Source of the DNA: Anderseniella sp963700885
Lineage (GTDB): Bacteria; Pseudomonadota; Alphaproteobacteria; Rhizobiales; Aestuariivirgaceae
NCBI GenBank assembly: GCA_963700885.1
Contig: CAVOZJ010000005.1
Coordinates: forward strand, 62,001 to 126,000
DNA length: 64,000 nucleotides
Reading direction: 5' to 3'
The notes under the pieces are model-generated. The model was given only the letters and a program-made list of their open reading frames with translations. It did no database searches and had not been told where the DNA came from. Positions 21,652 to 30,960 of the stretch are shown here, piece after piece. The first letter of the stretch is position 1. Each line of letters starts with the position of its first letter. The position numbers and the translations under genes are program-made.

Positions 21652-21899
21652 CGCCGGGTACTCCTGCTTGATCCGGCGCCATGAATGTCGCATGCGTGAC
21701 CCGGGTAAATGCTGGGGTCAAAGCAACTCATACTGACAACCGGAACACCCTTGCTCCATAACACTTGCGCCTGGAGCTCATGACTATTCGAGACCCAGAA
21801 TGAACAAACAGGGTTAGCATTTGGTGAACGCCGGGAAATTTTACGCCAGCACCTGGAAACAGCCTGCAATTTCCAGCCCCTGAATATCGAGTTTCGATC

Positions 21900-24167
21900 T
21901 TACAGCGGAATCCTGTGCTGCCTCGCATAGCCGACAAGTGGCTCGCGCAGCGAATGGGCCTGACTCTCGAAATGATCACGCAGGAAGGCGCCTGCCTTCA
22001 CCGAGTCGAGTTTCAACAACATTTGCTTGACTGGTCCGATCGATGTCGGAGCCATCGAAATGGAACGGAACCCCAACGCAATCAATGCCATGGCTTCAAG
22101 TGTGTTACCGGCCATGTCCCCGCATATGGTCAGCGCAGTGGCATGATGCTCGCAGCTTTCTCGAATGGTATCCATGACCTTCAGTGCCGCCGGCGACAAA
22201 ACGTCATAGCGTCCAGCCAGCTTCGGATGCTGGCGATCTGCCGCAAACATGAACTGCATGAGGTCGTTGGAGCCAATGGAAACAAAATCCGTGTGTAGCA
22301 GCAGCTGGTCAAGTTGCCACATGAGCGCGGGCACTTCGATCATGGCCCCTATCCTGATTTCGCTCGGCATTTCATAACCGCGATCAGAGAGGAATCGACA
22401 TTCCACGTCCAACATGCCGCGTGCTTGCACCATCTCCGAGGTTTCGGAAATCATTGGGAACATGACCCGCAATTCCCGGCCTGCAGCTGCAGAAATCAAA
22501 GCCCGCAACTGCAGTCTCAACAATGCCGGCCGGTCAAGCGCCATACGGATCGCACGCCAGCCAATTGCCGGATTTTCTTCCTTTACTGATGTCAGATAGG
22601 GCAACACCTTGTCAGAACCAATGTCGAGCGTACGAAACACCACCGGCTTGCCACCTGCTGCCTGCAGAATACTTTCATAAAACCGTCTTTGCTCGTCAAA
22701 TCTCGGGAAGTGCCGCGCCAGCATGAACTGCAACTCGGTGCGAAACAGGCCGATACCCTGTGCGCCTGCAGCTTCCAGATGCGGCAAGTCAACCATGAGT
22801 CCGGCATTGATAGACAAATCAATATGACGCCCATCCAGGGTGATGGCAGGCGTATCTCGCATCTTGGCGTATTGGGCCTGACGCTTTGCATACAGCCGAA
22901 CCTTCTCGGTGTAGACCTTTTGCACGTCCTGCGCCGGCCGAACATGCACATCTCCAGACCCCCCATCAATTATGATTTCCTGGCCGTCCTCGGCAAGATC
23001 GGAAACCGAGCGTGCAGATCCCACCGTGGTCACGCCCAGGGCACGGGCCACAATGGCTACGTGGGAGGTGGAGCCGGCCAACTCCAGCACCAGACCACGC
23101 AATCTGGAAGGATCATAGTCAAGCAGCTCTGCCGGTCCCATCGTGCGCGCAACAACGATGGAATCCTTTGGCAGCTCTGTGCGAGAGGCCTTTTCTTCAG
23201 CGCCGGTCAGAATGCGCAACAACCGGTTGGCAATATCATCCAGATCGTGCAGGCGTTCACGCAAATATGGATCTGCCTGGCGTGCCAGCCGGGCGCGAGT
23301 ATCCGATTGCACTCGCTCGACAGCTGCTTCTGCTGTCAACCCGGTGGCTACAGCCTCTCGCAATTTGCGCAGCCAGCCTCTGTCGCGGGCGAACATCCGT
23401 ACTGTTTCCAGCACGTCTTCAAAGTCGCTGCTGAACTGACCGGGCCGCCGTTCTGCAAGCTGATCGATCTGGGACTGCAGCTTGTCTATGGCAACATCCA
23501 GACGGCTGCGTTCTTGTTCCGGGTCTTCCGCAATAAAGCGGGTCACGATTACCCGCGGCTCGTGCAGCACTACATGGCCAAGCGCCACACCGTCGACCAG
23601 GCCTTCACCTGAAATATGTAAAGAACCGGTAAGTTGCACGCCGTTGCCTGCCACTTCCAGTTCCGACTGAACATCAGGTGAAGCTATAACCTCCGCCAGG
23701 ACCATGGCCACTGTCTGCAGGGCTTCTTCTTCTTCCTCCGTGTAGCTGCGCTTGACCTGGTTCTGCACAACCAGGACGCCTGAAACGACACCATGGCGCA
23801 TGATTGGCACGCCGAGAAACGAGGAATAGATCTCTTCACCAGTCTCGGGAAGGTATTTGAAGGCCGGATGAGCCTGCGCATCAGACAGTGACAACGACCG
23901 GGCATCATGGGCAATGAAGCCTACAAGGCCTTCGCCTGCCAGGAGTTTGGATTTGTGAACCGCGCTGGATTTCAGACCTTCAGAGGCAAACAGTTCCAGA
24001 TCATTGTTGCCCGGACGCACGAGATAGATGGAGCATACCTCGGCCACCATGTTGGACGCGATGAGCGATACGATCTTGTCGAGCCTTGCCTGCGCAGCTT
24101 CCGGTCGTGCCATGACCTCGCGCATGCGTCTGAGCAAAACTCGCGGGCCCTGGACTGGATTTACCAT
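21900..24167 (-). CDS. ptsP: Phosphoenolpyruvate-protein phosphotransferase PtsP (EI-Ntr)
   Basis: 755 residues. The GAF domain (about 20-165) precedes the PEP-utilising enzyme I domains. The phospho-histidine sits in AGSTSHVAIVARALGV near residue 360, and the C-terminal PEP-binding barrel includes GLFRTELQFML, FRTLDIGSDK and the IGSNDLMQF motif. EI-Ntr passes phosphate from PEP to NPr and EIIA-Ntr, coupling nitrogen status to regulation, not sugar uptake. The GAF domain probably senses glutamine. It lies 72 bp downstream of lysC on the same strand, the usual rhizobial order lysC-ptsP. Confidence 0.95.
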   Translation of the reverse strand: MVNPVQGPRVLLRRMREVMARPEAAQARLDKIVSLIASNMVAEVCSIYLVRPGNNDLELFASEGLKSSAVHKSKLLAGEGLVGFIAHDARSLSLSDAQAHPAFKYLPETGEEIYSSFLGVPIMRHGVVSGVLVVQNQVKRSYTEEEEEALQTVAMVLAEVIASPDVQSELEVAGNGVQLTGSLHISGEGLVDGVALGHVVLHEPRVIVTRFIAEDPEQERSRLDVAIDKLQSQIDQLAERRPGQFSSDFEDVLETVRMFARDRGWLRKLREAVATGLTAEAAVERVQSDTRARLARQADPYLRERLHDLDDIANRLLRILTGAEEKASRTELPKDSIVVARTMGPAELLDYDPSRLRGLVLELAGSTSHVAIVARALGVTTVGSARSVSDLAEDGQEIIIDGGSGDVHVRPAQDVQKVYTEKVRLYAKRQAQYAKMRDTPAITLDGRHIDLSINAGLMVDLPHLEAAGAQGIGLFRTELQFMLARHFPRFDEQRRFYESILQAAGGKPVVFRTLDIGSDKVLPYLTSVKEENPAIGWRAIRMALDRPALLRLQLRALISAAAGRELRVMFPMISETSEMVQARGMLDVECRFLSDRGYEMPSEIRIGAMIEVPALMWQLDQLLLHTDFVSIGSNDLMQFMFAADRQHPKLAGRYDVLSPAALKVMDTIRESCEHHATALTICGDMAGNTLEAMALIALGFRSISMAPTSIGPVKQMLLKLDSVKAGAFLRDHFESQAHSLREPLVGYARQHRIPL

Positions 24168-24239
24168 CAGCGCGCGGCCTCACCTTTCAGCTGTTTTCGC
24201 CAGCTCGTCATCGAATTCAAACCCATTGACATGGCTGTT

Positions 24240-25520
24240 TCACGCCGCTTCCATTCCGTAAGCTTCGTGCAAAATCCGGACGGCAAGTTCAGTGTAGTCT
24301 TCATCAATCAATACGGAGATCTTGATCTCCGACGTCGTTATCGCCTGAATGTTGATACCCTTGTCGGCAAGCGTCCTGAACATTACCGCGGCAACGCCCG
24401 CATGACTTCGCATGCCAATGCCAATAACCGACACTTTGGCAACACCCTTCGACGCTTCCAGTTCGAGATAACCGATATCCTGCTTTGCATTTTCAATCAC
24501 AGCCATCGCTCTTTCAACATCATCGTTCGCAACCGTGAATGTAATGTTGGCAGTTTCACCATCAGCCGACACGTTCTGAACAATCATGTCGACACTGACG
24601 CCAGCCGCGGCAAGCGGTCCAAACACCGCAGCCGAGACTCCCGGTTTGTCCTTGACCCGGCGAATGGAAACCTTGGCCTCGTCACGCGAGTAGGCGATGC
24701 CGCTGACAACCTGTTGCTCCACTATATCCTCCTCGTCGCAAACCAAGGTGCCGGGGCCGGTACCGTCTTCGCGGTTCTGGTCCTCCGACTCCGGGCTTTC
24801 AAAACTGGATCTTACCTGCAATGGCACCTTGTACACCATGGCAAGTTCAACTGATCGGGTCTGCAATACCTTGGCACCTTGCGATGCCAGTTCAAGCATT
24901 TCCTCATAGGAAATGCGATCAACCTTGCGTGCCTTGGGTTCTATGCGCGGATCGGTTGTATAAACACCGTCTACATCTGTGTATATGTCACATCTCGCCT
25001 GCAAGGCGGCTGCCAGAGCCACGGCACTGGTGTCAGATCCACCACGGCCCAGTGTTGTAACGCGTCCCAGCGAGGACACTCCCTGGAAGCCTGCCACCAC
25101 AGCAACCATGCCATCAGCCAGCGTCTTGATCATTTCACTGCAATCAGCATCAAGGATACGGGCGGCACCATGCACGTCGCTTGTCAGCATCGGAATCTGC
25201 CAGCCTGCCCATGATCGCGCTTTCAGCCCCATGGACTGCAGCACAAGTGCCAGCAGACCTGCGGTCACCTGTTCACCGGATGCCAGTACAGAATCATATT
25301 CCTTCATGTCGGCAGAAGCCCGGTTCGTTCCGCCACTGGCAGCGGCCTCGTTGGCCCAGCCGATCAGCCGGTCTGTTGTCCCGGACATGGCCGACACAAC
25401 GACTGCAACTTCGTGCCCGGCGGCGACCTCGCGCGCTACGTGACGCGCTACATTTCTGATTCGCTCGATATCAGCGACAGACGTACCGCCAAATTTCAGA
25501 ACCAGCCGTCCCAAGGTCAC
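24240..25520 (-). CDS. lysC: Aspartokinase
   Basis: 426 residues from GTG 25520, after AGGGGCAGG. The kinase domain begins with LVLKFGGTSVADIERI and contains the VVSAMSG and GRGGSDTSAVALAAAL motifs; two ACT domains follow (about 265-420). It phosphorylates aspartate in the first step of the lysine, threonine, methionine and diaminopimelate route. The ACT domains give feedback inhibition, usually by lysine or threonine. It is divergent from ubiG across a 188-bp gap that holds a direct repeat. Confidence 0.96.
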   Translation of the reverse strand: MTLGRLVLKFGGTSVADIERIRNVARHVAREVAAGHEVAVVVSAMSGTTDRLIGWANEAAASGGTNRASADMKEYDSVLASGEQVTAGLLALVLQSMGLKARSWAGWQIPMLTSDVHGAARILDADCSEMIKTLADGMVAVVAGFQGVSSLGRVTTLGRGGSDTSAVALAAALQARCDIYTDVDGVYTTDPRIEPKARKVDRISYEEMLELASQGAKVLQTRSVELAMVYKVPLQVRSSFESPESEDQNREDGTGPGTLVCDEEDIVEQQVVSGIAYSRDEAKVSIRRVKDKPGVSAAVFGPLAAAGVSVDMIVQNVSADGETANITFTVANDDVERAMAVIENAKQDIGYLELEASKGVAKVSVIGIGMRSHAGVAAVMFRTLADKGINIQAITTSEIKISVLIDEDYTELAVRILHEAYGMEAA

Positions 25521-25644
25521 CCTGCCCCTTCAAAACAAAATCACTCAAACCGGATTGCAAACAATCCGGCGCAGCAGCCATCTGAACATCGAATAGCCGG
25601 TAATCGCCACCTGAAGTGTGAAACACATACTCGCAAACACTGTC

Positions 25645-25671
25645 ATTGTGCAATATTGCCGAATTGTGCAA
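25645..25671. promoter_or_regulatory. Direct repeat in the lysC/ubiG divergent promoter region
   Basis: ATTGTGCAA occurs at 25645-25653 and again at 25663-25671, 18 bp apart. Paired direct copies at this spacing could be an operator, but no regulator is known for them. Confidence 0.3.
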
Positions 25672-25708
25672 GTAACATGACCACAAATGATCGATGATCG
25701 GAAGCTCA

Positions 25709-26476
25709 ATGACCGCACCCAAAACAGCTGAAAAAAGCCCTGCTGCCTCGGTGGACAGTGCCGAGGTAGAGCGCTTTTCCGCCATGGCGGCAGAATGGTG
25801 GAATCCGGATGGCAAGTTTGCTGTGTTGCACAAATTCAATCCGGTCCGCCTCGACTACATTCGTGAACAGGTCACGGCAAGATTGCGTATTGACCCGCAT
25901 CAACGCACACCATTTGCCGGCTTGAAAATCCTCGACATCGGCTGCGGCGGTGGCCTGTTGTCCGAACCAATGGCGCGTCTCGGTGCCGACGTGACAGCAG
26001 TCGACCCTTCCGAAAGGAACGTCAGGACTGCGTCTGTTCATGCGCGCGAACAGGGCCTCGCTATCAATTATCGGATTTCAACAGCAGAACAACTCGCCGC
26101 AGAAGGTGCCCAATTCGACGTTATACTGAACATGGAAGTGATCGAGCACGTCAATGACCCTGACGCGTTTACCGCAACGTGTGCCGGCATGCTCGACCCT
26201 GGCGGCATCATGTTCATCGCCACCCTGAACCGCACGTTGAAGGCATTCGGACTTGCAATTCTGGGAGCGGAGTATGTATTGGGCTGGTTGCCAAAAGGCA
26301 CCCATCATTGGGAAAAGTTCATAACTCCTGCCGAGCTGCATGACTGGCTGGCGGCCTGTAATTGTCCGGCGCTTGAAACAGTCGGCGTGACATATTCACC
26401 GTTGTCAGGCACCTGGCGCAAAGCCGCCGACACCGATGTAAACTATATGATTGTGGCACAAAAGCCCGTCACCTGA
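25709..26476 (+). CDS. ubiG: Ubiquinone biosynthesis O-methyltransferase
   Basis: 255 residues from ATG 25709 with GGAAG 5 bp upstream; ATG 25694 is a weaker option. It performs both O-methylations of the ubiquinone ring. The UbiG signature EVERFSAMAAEWWNPDGKF at the start, the SAM loop LDIGCGGGLLSEPMARLG and the LPKGTHHWEKFITPAEL segment are all diagnostic. It is divergent from lysC, as commonly seen in Rhizobiales, and convergent with the DUF1178 gene. Confidence 0.96.
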   Translation: MTAPKTAEKSPAASVDSAEVERFSAMAAEWWNPDGKFAVLHKFNPVRLDYIREQVTARLRIDPHQRTPFAGLKILDIGCGGGLLSEPMARLGADVTAVDPSERNVRTASVHAREQGLAINYRISTAEQLAAEGAQFDVILNMEVIEHVNDPDAFTATCAGMLDPGGIMFIATLNRTLKAFGLAILGAEYVLGWLPKGTHHWEKFITPAELHDWLAACNCPALETVGVTYSPLSGTWRKAADTDVNYMIVAQKPVT

Positions 26477-26513
26477 CCGGGTTTGCTCCACGTCATGAAC
26501 TAGGGTCAGGTCT

Positions 26514-26954
26514 CTAGTTTCCATCTTCAGGCAGTTTGGGCAGGGGCAACACCTCGACCCCTTCATCGTGAAGCTCACGCGCTTCATCTATGGTCGCTTC
26601 ACCATAAATTCCGCGTTGTTCTTCTTCGCCGTAATGAATTCGCCGGGCCGATTCGGCAAATTTGTCCCCGACATAGTCCGCATTGGCTTCAACATGTGAT
26701 CTCAGTTTGCGAATCATGTCGACCATTGCGCGCGCTTTGGAATCAAGTGGCGCATGCAGGGCCGCAACTGGTTCCGAGCGACGATTGCTCCGGGCAGGCA
26801 CACCGGGTGTCATCAGGGCTTTTTCAACATTGTGCGAGCCGCAAACAGGGCATAGCACGAGGTTCTTCCTTACTTGATCGTCAAAGCCATCGCTGCTGGC
26901 AAACCAGCCATCAAACTGATGTTGGCATTCACATGAAATGTGATAGCGGATCAT
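26514..26954 (-). CDS. DUF1178 family protein
   Basis: 146 residues starting MIRYHISCECQHQFDGWF. Cysteine pairs CEC near 8-10 and CPVC at about 35-38 suggest a zinc ribbon. The C-terminal half carries the conserved segment RKLRSHVEANADYVGDKFAE and RRIHYGEEEQRGIYGEAT. The function is unknown. It is found almost exclusively next to the nitrilase gene in alpha- and betaproteobacteria, and here the ATG overlaps that gene's stop by 4 bp (ATGA). This hints at a shared role. Confidence 0.9.
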   Translation of the reverse strand: MIRYHISCECQHQFDGWFASSDGFDDQVRKNLVLCPVCGSHNVEKALMTPGVPARSNRRSEPVAALHAPLDSKARAMVDMIRKLRSHVEANADYVGDKFAESARRIHYGEEEQRGIYGEATIDEARELHDEGVEVLPLPKLPEDGN

Positions 26955-27817
26955 TCTGCAGCCGCCTGTGACGCGGCGTCAGCAATACTCAGCACCTTGT
27001 CATGCGAAAGCGCCGGAATGCGAATTCGCGCCTGCGTCACCATTGCTGGATCTATCGTAGCCGTGACGATTCCCGATGTTACTTCGCCGGCATCAGCCAG
27101 AACCTCGCCCCAGGGCGACACAATTAGGCTGTGACCAAAGGTTTTGCGGCCTTCCTCGTGAGTTCCTGACTGAGCAGGGGCAAAAACGAAGCAACCTGTC
27201 TCGATCGCCCGGGCTCGTAACAATACATGCCAATGCGCCGCTCCGGTTGGCACTGTGAATGCCGCCGGGACGGATATGAAACTGCAGCCGAGTTGGGCCA
27301 GCATCCTGTATTGATAGGCAAACCTCACATCATAGCAGATTGTCAGACCCAGCCTGCCCCACGGCAAATCGGCAAATACGGCCTTGTCACCCGCTGAAAA
27401 AGTTGACGATTCGCGATACACCTCGCCATTCGGCAGATCAACGTCAAACATGTGCGCCTTGTCATAACGCGCCATCACGGTTGCGTCCGGGGCAAACAAC
27501 ACCGACCTGTTGGCCAGTTTTCCGTTTCCCGCCTGCACACCAAGGGATCCTGCTAGAATGTATTTGCCGGTCTCCGCAGCCAACTCGGCAAACTTCCCGG
27601 CAGCGAAACAGTTCTCCTCTGCCGTTACCTTCGCCGCGACGGCGGAACGGGGACTGTCTATGATATTGGTCATTTCCGGTGTCATGATCAGGTCGGCACC
27701 GTCACAGGCGGCCCGACGCACCAGTTCCGCAGCAATCTCGATGTTGGATTGCGGATCGCGGCCTGAACACATTTGAATGCAGGCTGCCTTAAACGGTGTA
27801 TCCATTGGTTTGCTCAT
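26951..27817 (-). CDS. Carbon-nitrogen hydrolase (Nit1-like amidase)
   Basis: 288 residues. The catalytic Glu-Lys-Cys triad is visible in LIMTPEMTN, RYDKAHMFDVDLP and LTICYDVRF. The tract CYDVRFAYQYRMLAQLG and the YRESSTFSAGD segment place it in the Nit1/NitFhit branch, whose best-known activity is removal of deaminated glutathione. Its neighbour two genes upstream in the operon is glutaredoxin, in line with a glutathione-related role. It is cotranscribed with grxC upstream and DUF1178 downstream. ATG 27817 is chosen; 27805 is also possible. Confidence 0.88.
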   Translation of the reverse strand: MSKPMDTPFKAACIQMCSGRDPQSNIEIAAELVRRAACDGADLIMTPEMTNIIDSPRSAVAAKVTAEENCFAAGKFAELAAETGKYILAGSLGVQAGNGKLANRSVLFAPDATVMARYDKAHMFDVDLPNGEVYRESSTFSAGDKAVFADLPWGRLGLTICYDVRFAYQYRMLAQLGCSFISVPAAFTVPTGAAHWHVLLRARAIETGCFVFAPAQSGTHEEGRKTFGHSLIVSPWGEVLADAGEVTSGIVTATIDPAMVTQARIRIPALSHDKVLSIADAASQAAAE

Positions 27818-27844
27818 CAGCTTCAAAATCCCGCAGCGAAAATG

Positions 27845-28102
27845 TCAGCCCTTCAGCATCGGGTCAAGTTTTCCCGCATGCTCCAGAGCATGCAACTCAT
27901 CGCAGCCACCGACATGATCATCACCGATGAAAATCTGCGGTACGGAGCGTTTGCCGCCGGAACGCCTTGTCATGTCAGAGCGTTTGCCCGGCGCAAAGGT
28001 CACGTCAATCTCATCATACGGCACCCCTTTGCGCGACAACAGGTTTTTCGCGGCATTGCAGTATGGGCACATCATGGTCGAATAGATGGTGACAGGCTTC
28101 AT
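27845..28102 (-). CDS. grxC: Glutaredoxin 3
   Basis: 85 residues from ATG 28102 (MKPVTIYSTMMCPYC). The CPYC dithiol site is at 12-15, with the glutathione-binding SVPQIFIGDDHVGGCDEL (TVP-type loop and GG-D) further on. It reduces protein disulfides and mixed disulfides with glutathione. It lies 27 bp upstream of the nitrilase start in a run of same-strand genes (comF, grxC, nitrilase, DUF1178). Longer reading upstream would overlap comF and is not expected. Confidence 0.95.
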   Translation of the reverse strand: MKPVTIYSTMMCPYCNAAKNLLSRKGVPYDEIDVTFAPGKRSDMTRRSGGKRSVPQIFIGDDHVGGCDELHALEHAGKLDPMLKG

Positions 28103-28149
28103 TGTGGGAATGTCCGGTAGAGTTGCAGTCAGTTTGCCTAGATATGATA

Positions 28150-28908
28150 TCAACCCTGATTGCTGACAAGCGCGAAAACAAGCACATCCACGTGAATGGC
28201 GCCGGCACGTTTCAACACCGAGGCGCACTCATTGGCAGTCGCGCCTGATGTCAGCACATCGTCCACCAGAAGTACCCTTTGATCCATGATGACCGGAACC
28301 CGTGAACCAGGCACTGAAAATGCCCCCTTCACGTTACGACCGCGCTGAACCTCTCCAAGCCCTACCTGGGAACGGGTATTGCGCGTTCTGGTGAGCAGGT
28401 CGGATTGCAATGTCAGACCCGTCATTTTACCGATCTCCGCAGCAAGCAATGATGCCTGGTTGTATCTCCGCGACCACAGGCGCCAGCGATGTAACGGTAC
28501 CGGCACTACAACATCGGCTTGCGATACCATATCACGGCCAGCATGAAGCATCATTCGCGCCATGGTATGTGCCACTTCATGCCGGTCACGGTACTTCAGG
28601 GCATATACCAGTTGCCGCGAGCAGTTGTTGAACATCACTGCACCACGGGCCCTGTCCCATACAGGAGGATTGGCGATTGCCCTGGCCGACAGCGCGCCAT
28701 CGCCTTCGTCATACACAAACGGTGTGCCATAAGCCTCACATACCGGTTGCGATATAATCTCCAGGCCGGCCCAGCATGCAGCGCACAGACCGCCGGTACC
28801 CGATACCGGCCGACCGCATACAGAACACGTCACCGGCACAACCAGATCCAGCAGATCACCGGCAATCCGGCAACCTGCACGGGCAATTTCTATGGCAGTA
28901 TGGCGCAT
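28150..28908 (-). CDS. ComF family protein (phosphoribosyltransferase-like)
   Basis: About 252 residues. An N-terminal double zinc-ribbon (CSVCGRP and CAACW) precedes a phosphoribosyltransferase fold with the PRPP loop VLLVDDVLTSGATANE. ComF proteins act in DNA uptake during natural transformation in several bacteria, and the distant homolog GntX is in gluconate use. Here its role is unproven. The start is uncertain: ATG 28908, 28932 and 28935 are all in frame with poor ribosome sites. It runs divergently from the methyltransferase gene. Confidence 0.88.
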   Translation of the reverse strand: MRHTAIEIARAGCRIAGDLLDLVVPVTCSVCGRPVSGTGGLCAACWAGLEIISQPVCEAYGTPFVYDEGDGALSARAIANPPVWDRARGAVMFNNCSRQLVYALKYRDRHEVAHTMARMMLHAGRDMVSQADVVVPVPLHRWRLWSRRYNQASLLAAEIGKMTGLTLQSDLLTRTRNTRSQVGLGEVQRGRNVKGAFSVPGSRVPVIMDQRVLLVDDVLTSGATANECASVLKRAGAIHVDVLVFALVSNQG

Positions 28909-29011
28909 GGCTTTCGTGTCGCCCTCAAGCATCATCCCGTTTGCCGTTCTATCACCTGAAAGCTTGTTTGCACACTTGCACAGCCTGCGCCGCTCGCCCT
29001 ATTTGTCAGTC

Positions 29012-29896
29012 ATGACCATGCTGACTCCTGAGAATCCCGACCTGTTTGACCAGACGGCCCTGCACCGCAACTTATCCCGCGCAGCAGCCAGCGGAAACTT
29101 GCCGGGCTTTCTGGACACCGCCGCTGCAACCGGATTGATTGATCGTTTTGAAAATATTTCGCGCAAGTTCTGTGAAGTTGCCATCGTCAGTCATGATGCA
29201 TCCCCCATTGTCAGCGCCATAAGACCGCAGCTTTCCAACCACGCCACGATGACAGAAATCCCGATCCTGGCAGCAGACGGCATGTTCCTGAACAATCCGA
29301 ATCTGCCGCAGCAGGCGTTCGACTGCATTTTCGTCTGTCCGGGACTTGAATGGGTAAATGACCTGCCGGGAAGCCTGACCCGAATACACCACGCCCTGAA
29401 ACCAGATGGTGTACTGCTTGCTGCAATGCTGGGTGGTGAGAGCCTGCATGAACTTCGCTCAAGCTGGCTTTGGGCAGAAACCACGTTGATTGCAGGGGCA
29501 TCGCCACGCGTGGCTCCATTTTGTGATATCCGTGATGCTGGTGGATTATTGCAGCGCGCTGGTTTCGCCCTGCCGGTAGTCGACACCGACCGGCTCACGG
29601 TCCGCTACAGCAATGCACTGCAGCTTGTGCGTGATCTGAAGGCACACGGACTTTCCAACGCAATGACCGAGCGCCATCGCTCGCTGGTAACACCCAACCT
29701 CATGGCAACCGCATGCGCCCATTATGATCGGAATTTTGCAGATCCGGACAATCGTGTCCGCGCCACATTCCAGTTGATCTATCTCAACGGCTGGTCACCG
29801 CACGAAAGCCAGCCCAGGCCCCTACGGCCCGGCTCGGCCAAAAGCCGGCTGGCTGATGCGTTGAAGGTGCACGAGAAAAAATTGCCGAGAGAGTAG
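29012..29896 (+). CDS. NDUFAF5/BioC-like SAM-dependent methyltransferase
   Basis: About 294 residues from ATG 29012 (29018 also possible). The start PENPDLFDQTALHRNLSRAA and the motifs CIFVCPGLEWVNDLPG, LLAAMLGGESLHELR and APFCDIRDAGGLLQRAGF match the family of NDUFAF5, a complex I assembly factor, and BioC. The glycine-rich SAM loop is poorly kept, as in NDUFAF5. In alphaproteobacteria it sits opposite comF, as here. The likely role is complex I maturation (an arginine hydroxylase in mitochondria), inferred from family only. Confidence 0.85.
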   Translation: MTMLTPENPDLFDQTALHRNLSRAAASGNLPGFLDTAAATGLIDRFENISRKFCEVAIVSHDASPIVSAIRPQLSNHATMTEIPILAADGMFLNNPNLPQQAFDCIFVCPGLEWVNDLPGSLTRIHHALKPDGVLLAAMLGGESLHELRSSWLWAETTLIAGASPRVAPFCDIRDAGGLLQRAGFALPVVDTDRLTVRYSNALQLVRDLKAHGLSNAMTERHRSLVTPNLMATACAHYDRNFADPDNRVRATFQLIYLNGWSPHESQPRPLRPGSAKSRLADALKVHEKKLPRE

Positions 29897-30015
29897 AGCC
29901 TTCTTGCTCGAATAGAAACGTTTGATGGCATCAAACCGGTTCATGCGGCCAGGCGCAAGGTGAAATGCGATGCGGGGTATCGGGCAAATTTGCAACGGCG
30001 CCGATGGACCGGTTT

Positions 30016-30060
30016 GATCAGGATTATATTTGGTTAGGACAGCCAAAAATCATCCTGATC
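30016..30060. repeat. 45-bp palindromic element, full copy
   Basis: GATCAGGATTATATTTGG and CCAAAAATCATCCTGATC form an inverted repeat of about 18 bp per arm with two mismatches around a 9-base centre. The outer GATCAGGAT/ATCCTGATC is perfect. It lies between the methyltransferase and the ribbon-helix-helix gene. Confidence 0.75.
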
Positions 30061-30074
30061 GCTTTCACTGTTGT

Positions 30075-30112
30075 AGAGCAACTTTGTGGGTTCTTTGAAC
30101 CCAGGTTGCTCT
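30075..30112. terminator. Hairpin downstream of convergent genes
   Basis: AGAGCAAC (30075-30082) pairs with 30105-30112, and TGGGTTC (30087-30093) pairs with 30097-30103 around TTT. There is no T run on either side, so it is a weak terminator candidate for the two convergent genes. Confidence 0.4.
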
Positions 30113-30130
30113 GCAGTCCGGTTTTCTTGG

Positions 30131-30358
30131 CTATTCAGTTTCATCCGGTGGAGTGGCGACACCAAAGCCGCTGGATGGCTTGTCTATCGAGGGATCACTG
30201 AACTCCCGAGTATGTAACCCGCGACTGATCAGTTCGCGAATGGCAGCTGCTCTGCTTGGCAGCCTGTTTTCAAAGCGCCAGTCGTCAATGGCCTTGATCT
30301 CCGTATCATTCAGCATGACTTGCAGCTTTTCAGTTCGCTTTCCACCTGCAGCGCTCAT
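30131..30358 (-). CDS. Ribbon-helix-helix (CopG-like) protein
   Basis: 75 residues from ATG 30358. The KRTEKLQVMLNDTEIKAIDD strand-helix and the following RFENRLPSRAAAIRELISRG helix form a ribbon-helix-helix DNA-binding domain as in CopG/Arc repressors. The short acidic tail (about 50-75) is not conserved. It is widespread in alphaproteobacteria as a lone gene with no toxin partner. I see no toxin gene next to it, and its target is unknown. Confidence 0.75.
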   Translation of the reverse strand: MSAAGGKRTEKLQVMLNDTEIKAIDDWRFENRLPSRAAAIRELISRGLHTREFSDPSIDKPSSGFGVATPPDETE

Positions 30359-30527
30359 CGGAGTTGGTATCCACGCAATTGTTTGATTTCGCCTTAACTG
30401 GAGTAAGTGATGCATGTTGGGTTGTCTAGTGAAGTGATGTCTCAGACATCTGTTCCGTTGGCGACCTAATATCTGCCTTTTGCTCTACGCCCGGCGGTTA
30501 CGAAGGTTCATCATTCTACGCTGCATA

Positions 30528-30595
30528 TACATGTTAACTATATGAAAAATATTGATTTTTTTATTATAAATCCATATTTATGTACATATTGAATG
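30528..30595. other. AT-rich patch
   Basis: Around 30536-30592 the sequence is almost entirely A and T (for example TATGAAAAATATTGATTTTT), in a genome that is otherwise GC-rich. It lies between two divergent small genes and may be a bent or melting-prone upstream control region. Confidence 0.4.
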
Positions 30596-30660
30596 CGCAG
30601 GCTGCCGTTTTGTGACGGCATTATTGCAGGACACTGAAACGTTGAAGGAAGAGTAGGCCA

Positions 30661-30795
30661 ATGACCACTGAAAGAACCACTCTTGAGGCCCGTCAGGGGG
30701 AAACCAGTGGCGCAGGCAGACGCATTCTGGTGAGTTCTCTTGCACTGGCTTCCGTTGCCCTGCTGGCCGGCGCTTTCATCCTCGGAACCCTCTGA
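30661..30795 (+). CDS. Small single-pass membrane protein, 44 residues
   Basis: ATG 30661 follows GAAGGAAGAG. Residues 1-20 are polar (MTTERTTLEARQGETSGAGR), 21-43 are a membrane helix (ILVSSLALASVALLAGAFIL), then GTL and TGA at 30793-30795. No known family. The good ribosome site, clear two-part layout and short length fit the many small membrane proteins seen in proteobacteria. A heptamer repeat and a coiled-coil gene follow on the same strand. Confidence 0.6.
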   Translation: MTTERTTLEARQGETSGAGRRILVSSLALASVALLAGAFILGTL

Positions 30796-30960
30796 CGCGA
30801 CCCTACAGATTGCAGCCCGCCGCTTTCGCCAGTCGGTTGCTCGCGCTGAAATCGCTGCTGATGTCGTTACTGCCGATATGCACACGGCCCGTATGGCGGG
30901 CCAAAACAAAATCATCTGGATGTTGCACGCACTTCCGGCCAGATAGCCCGGCAGCAGGTG

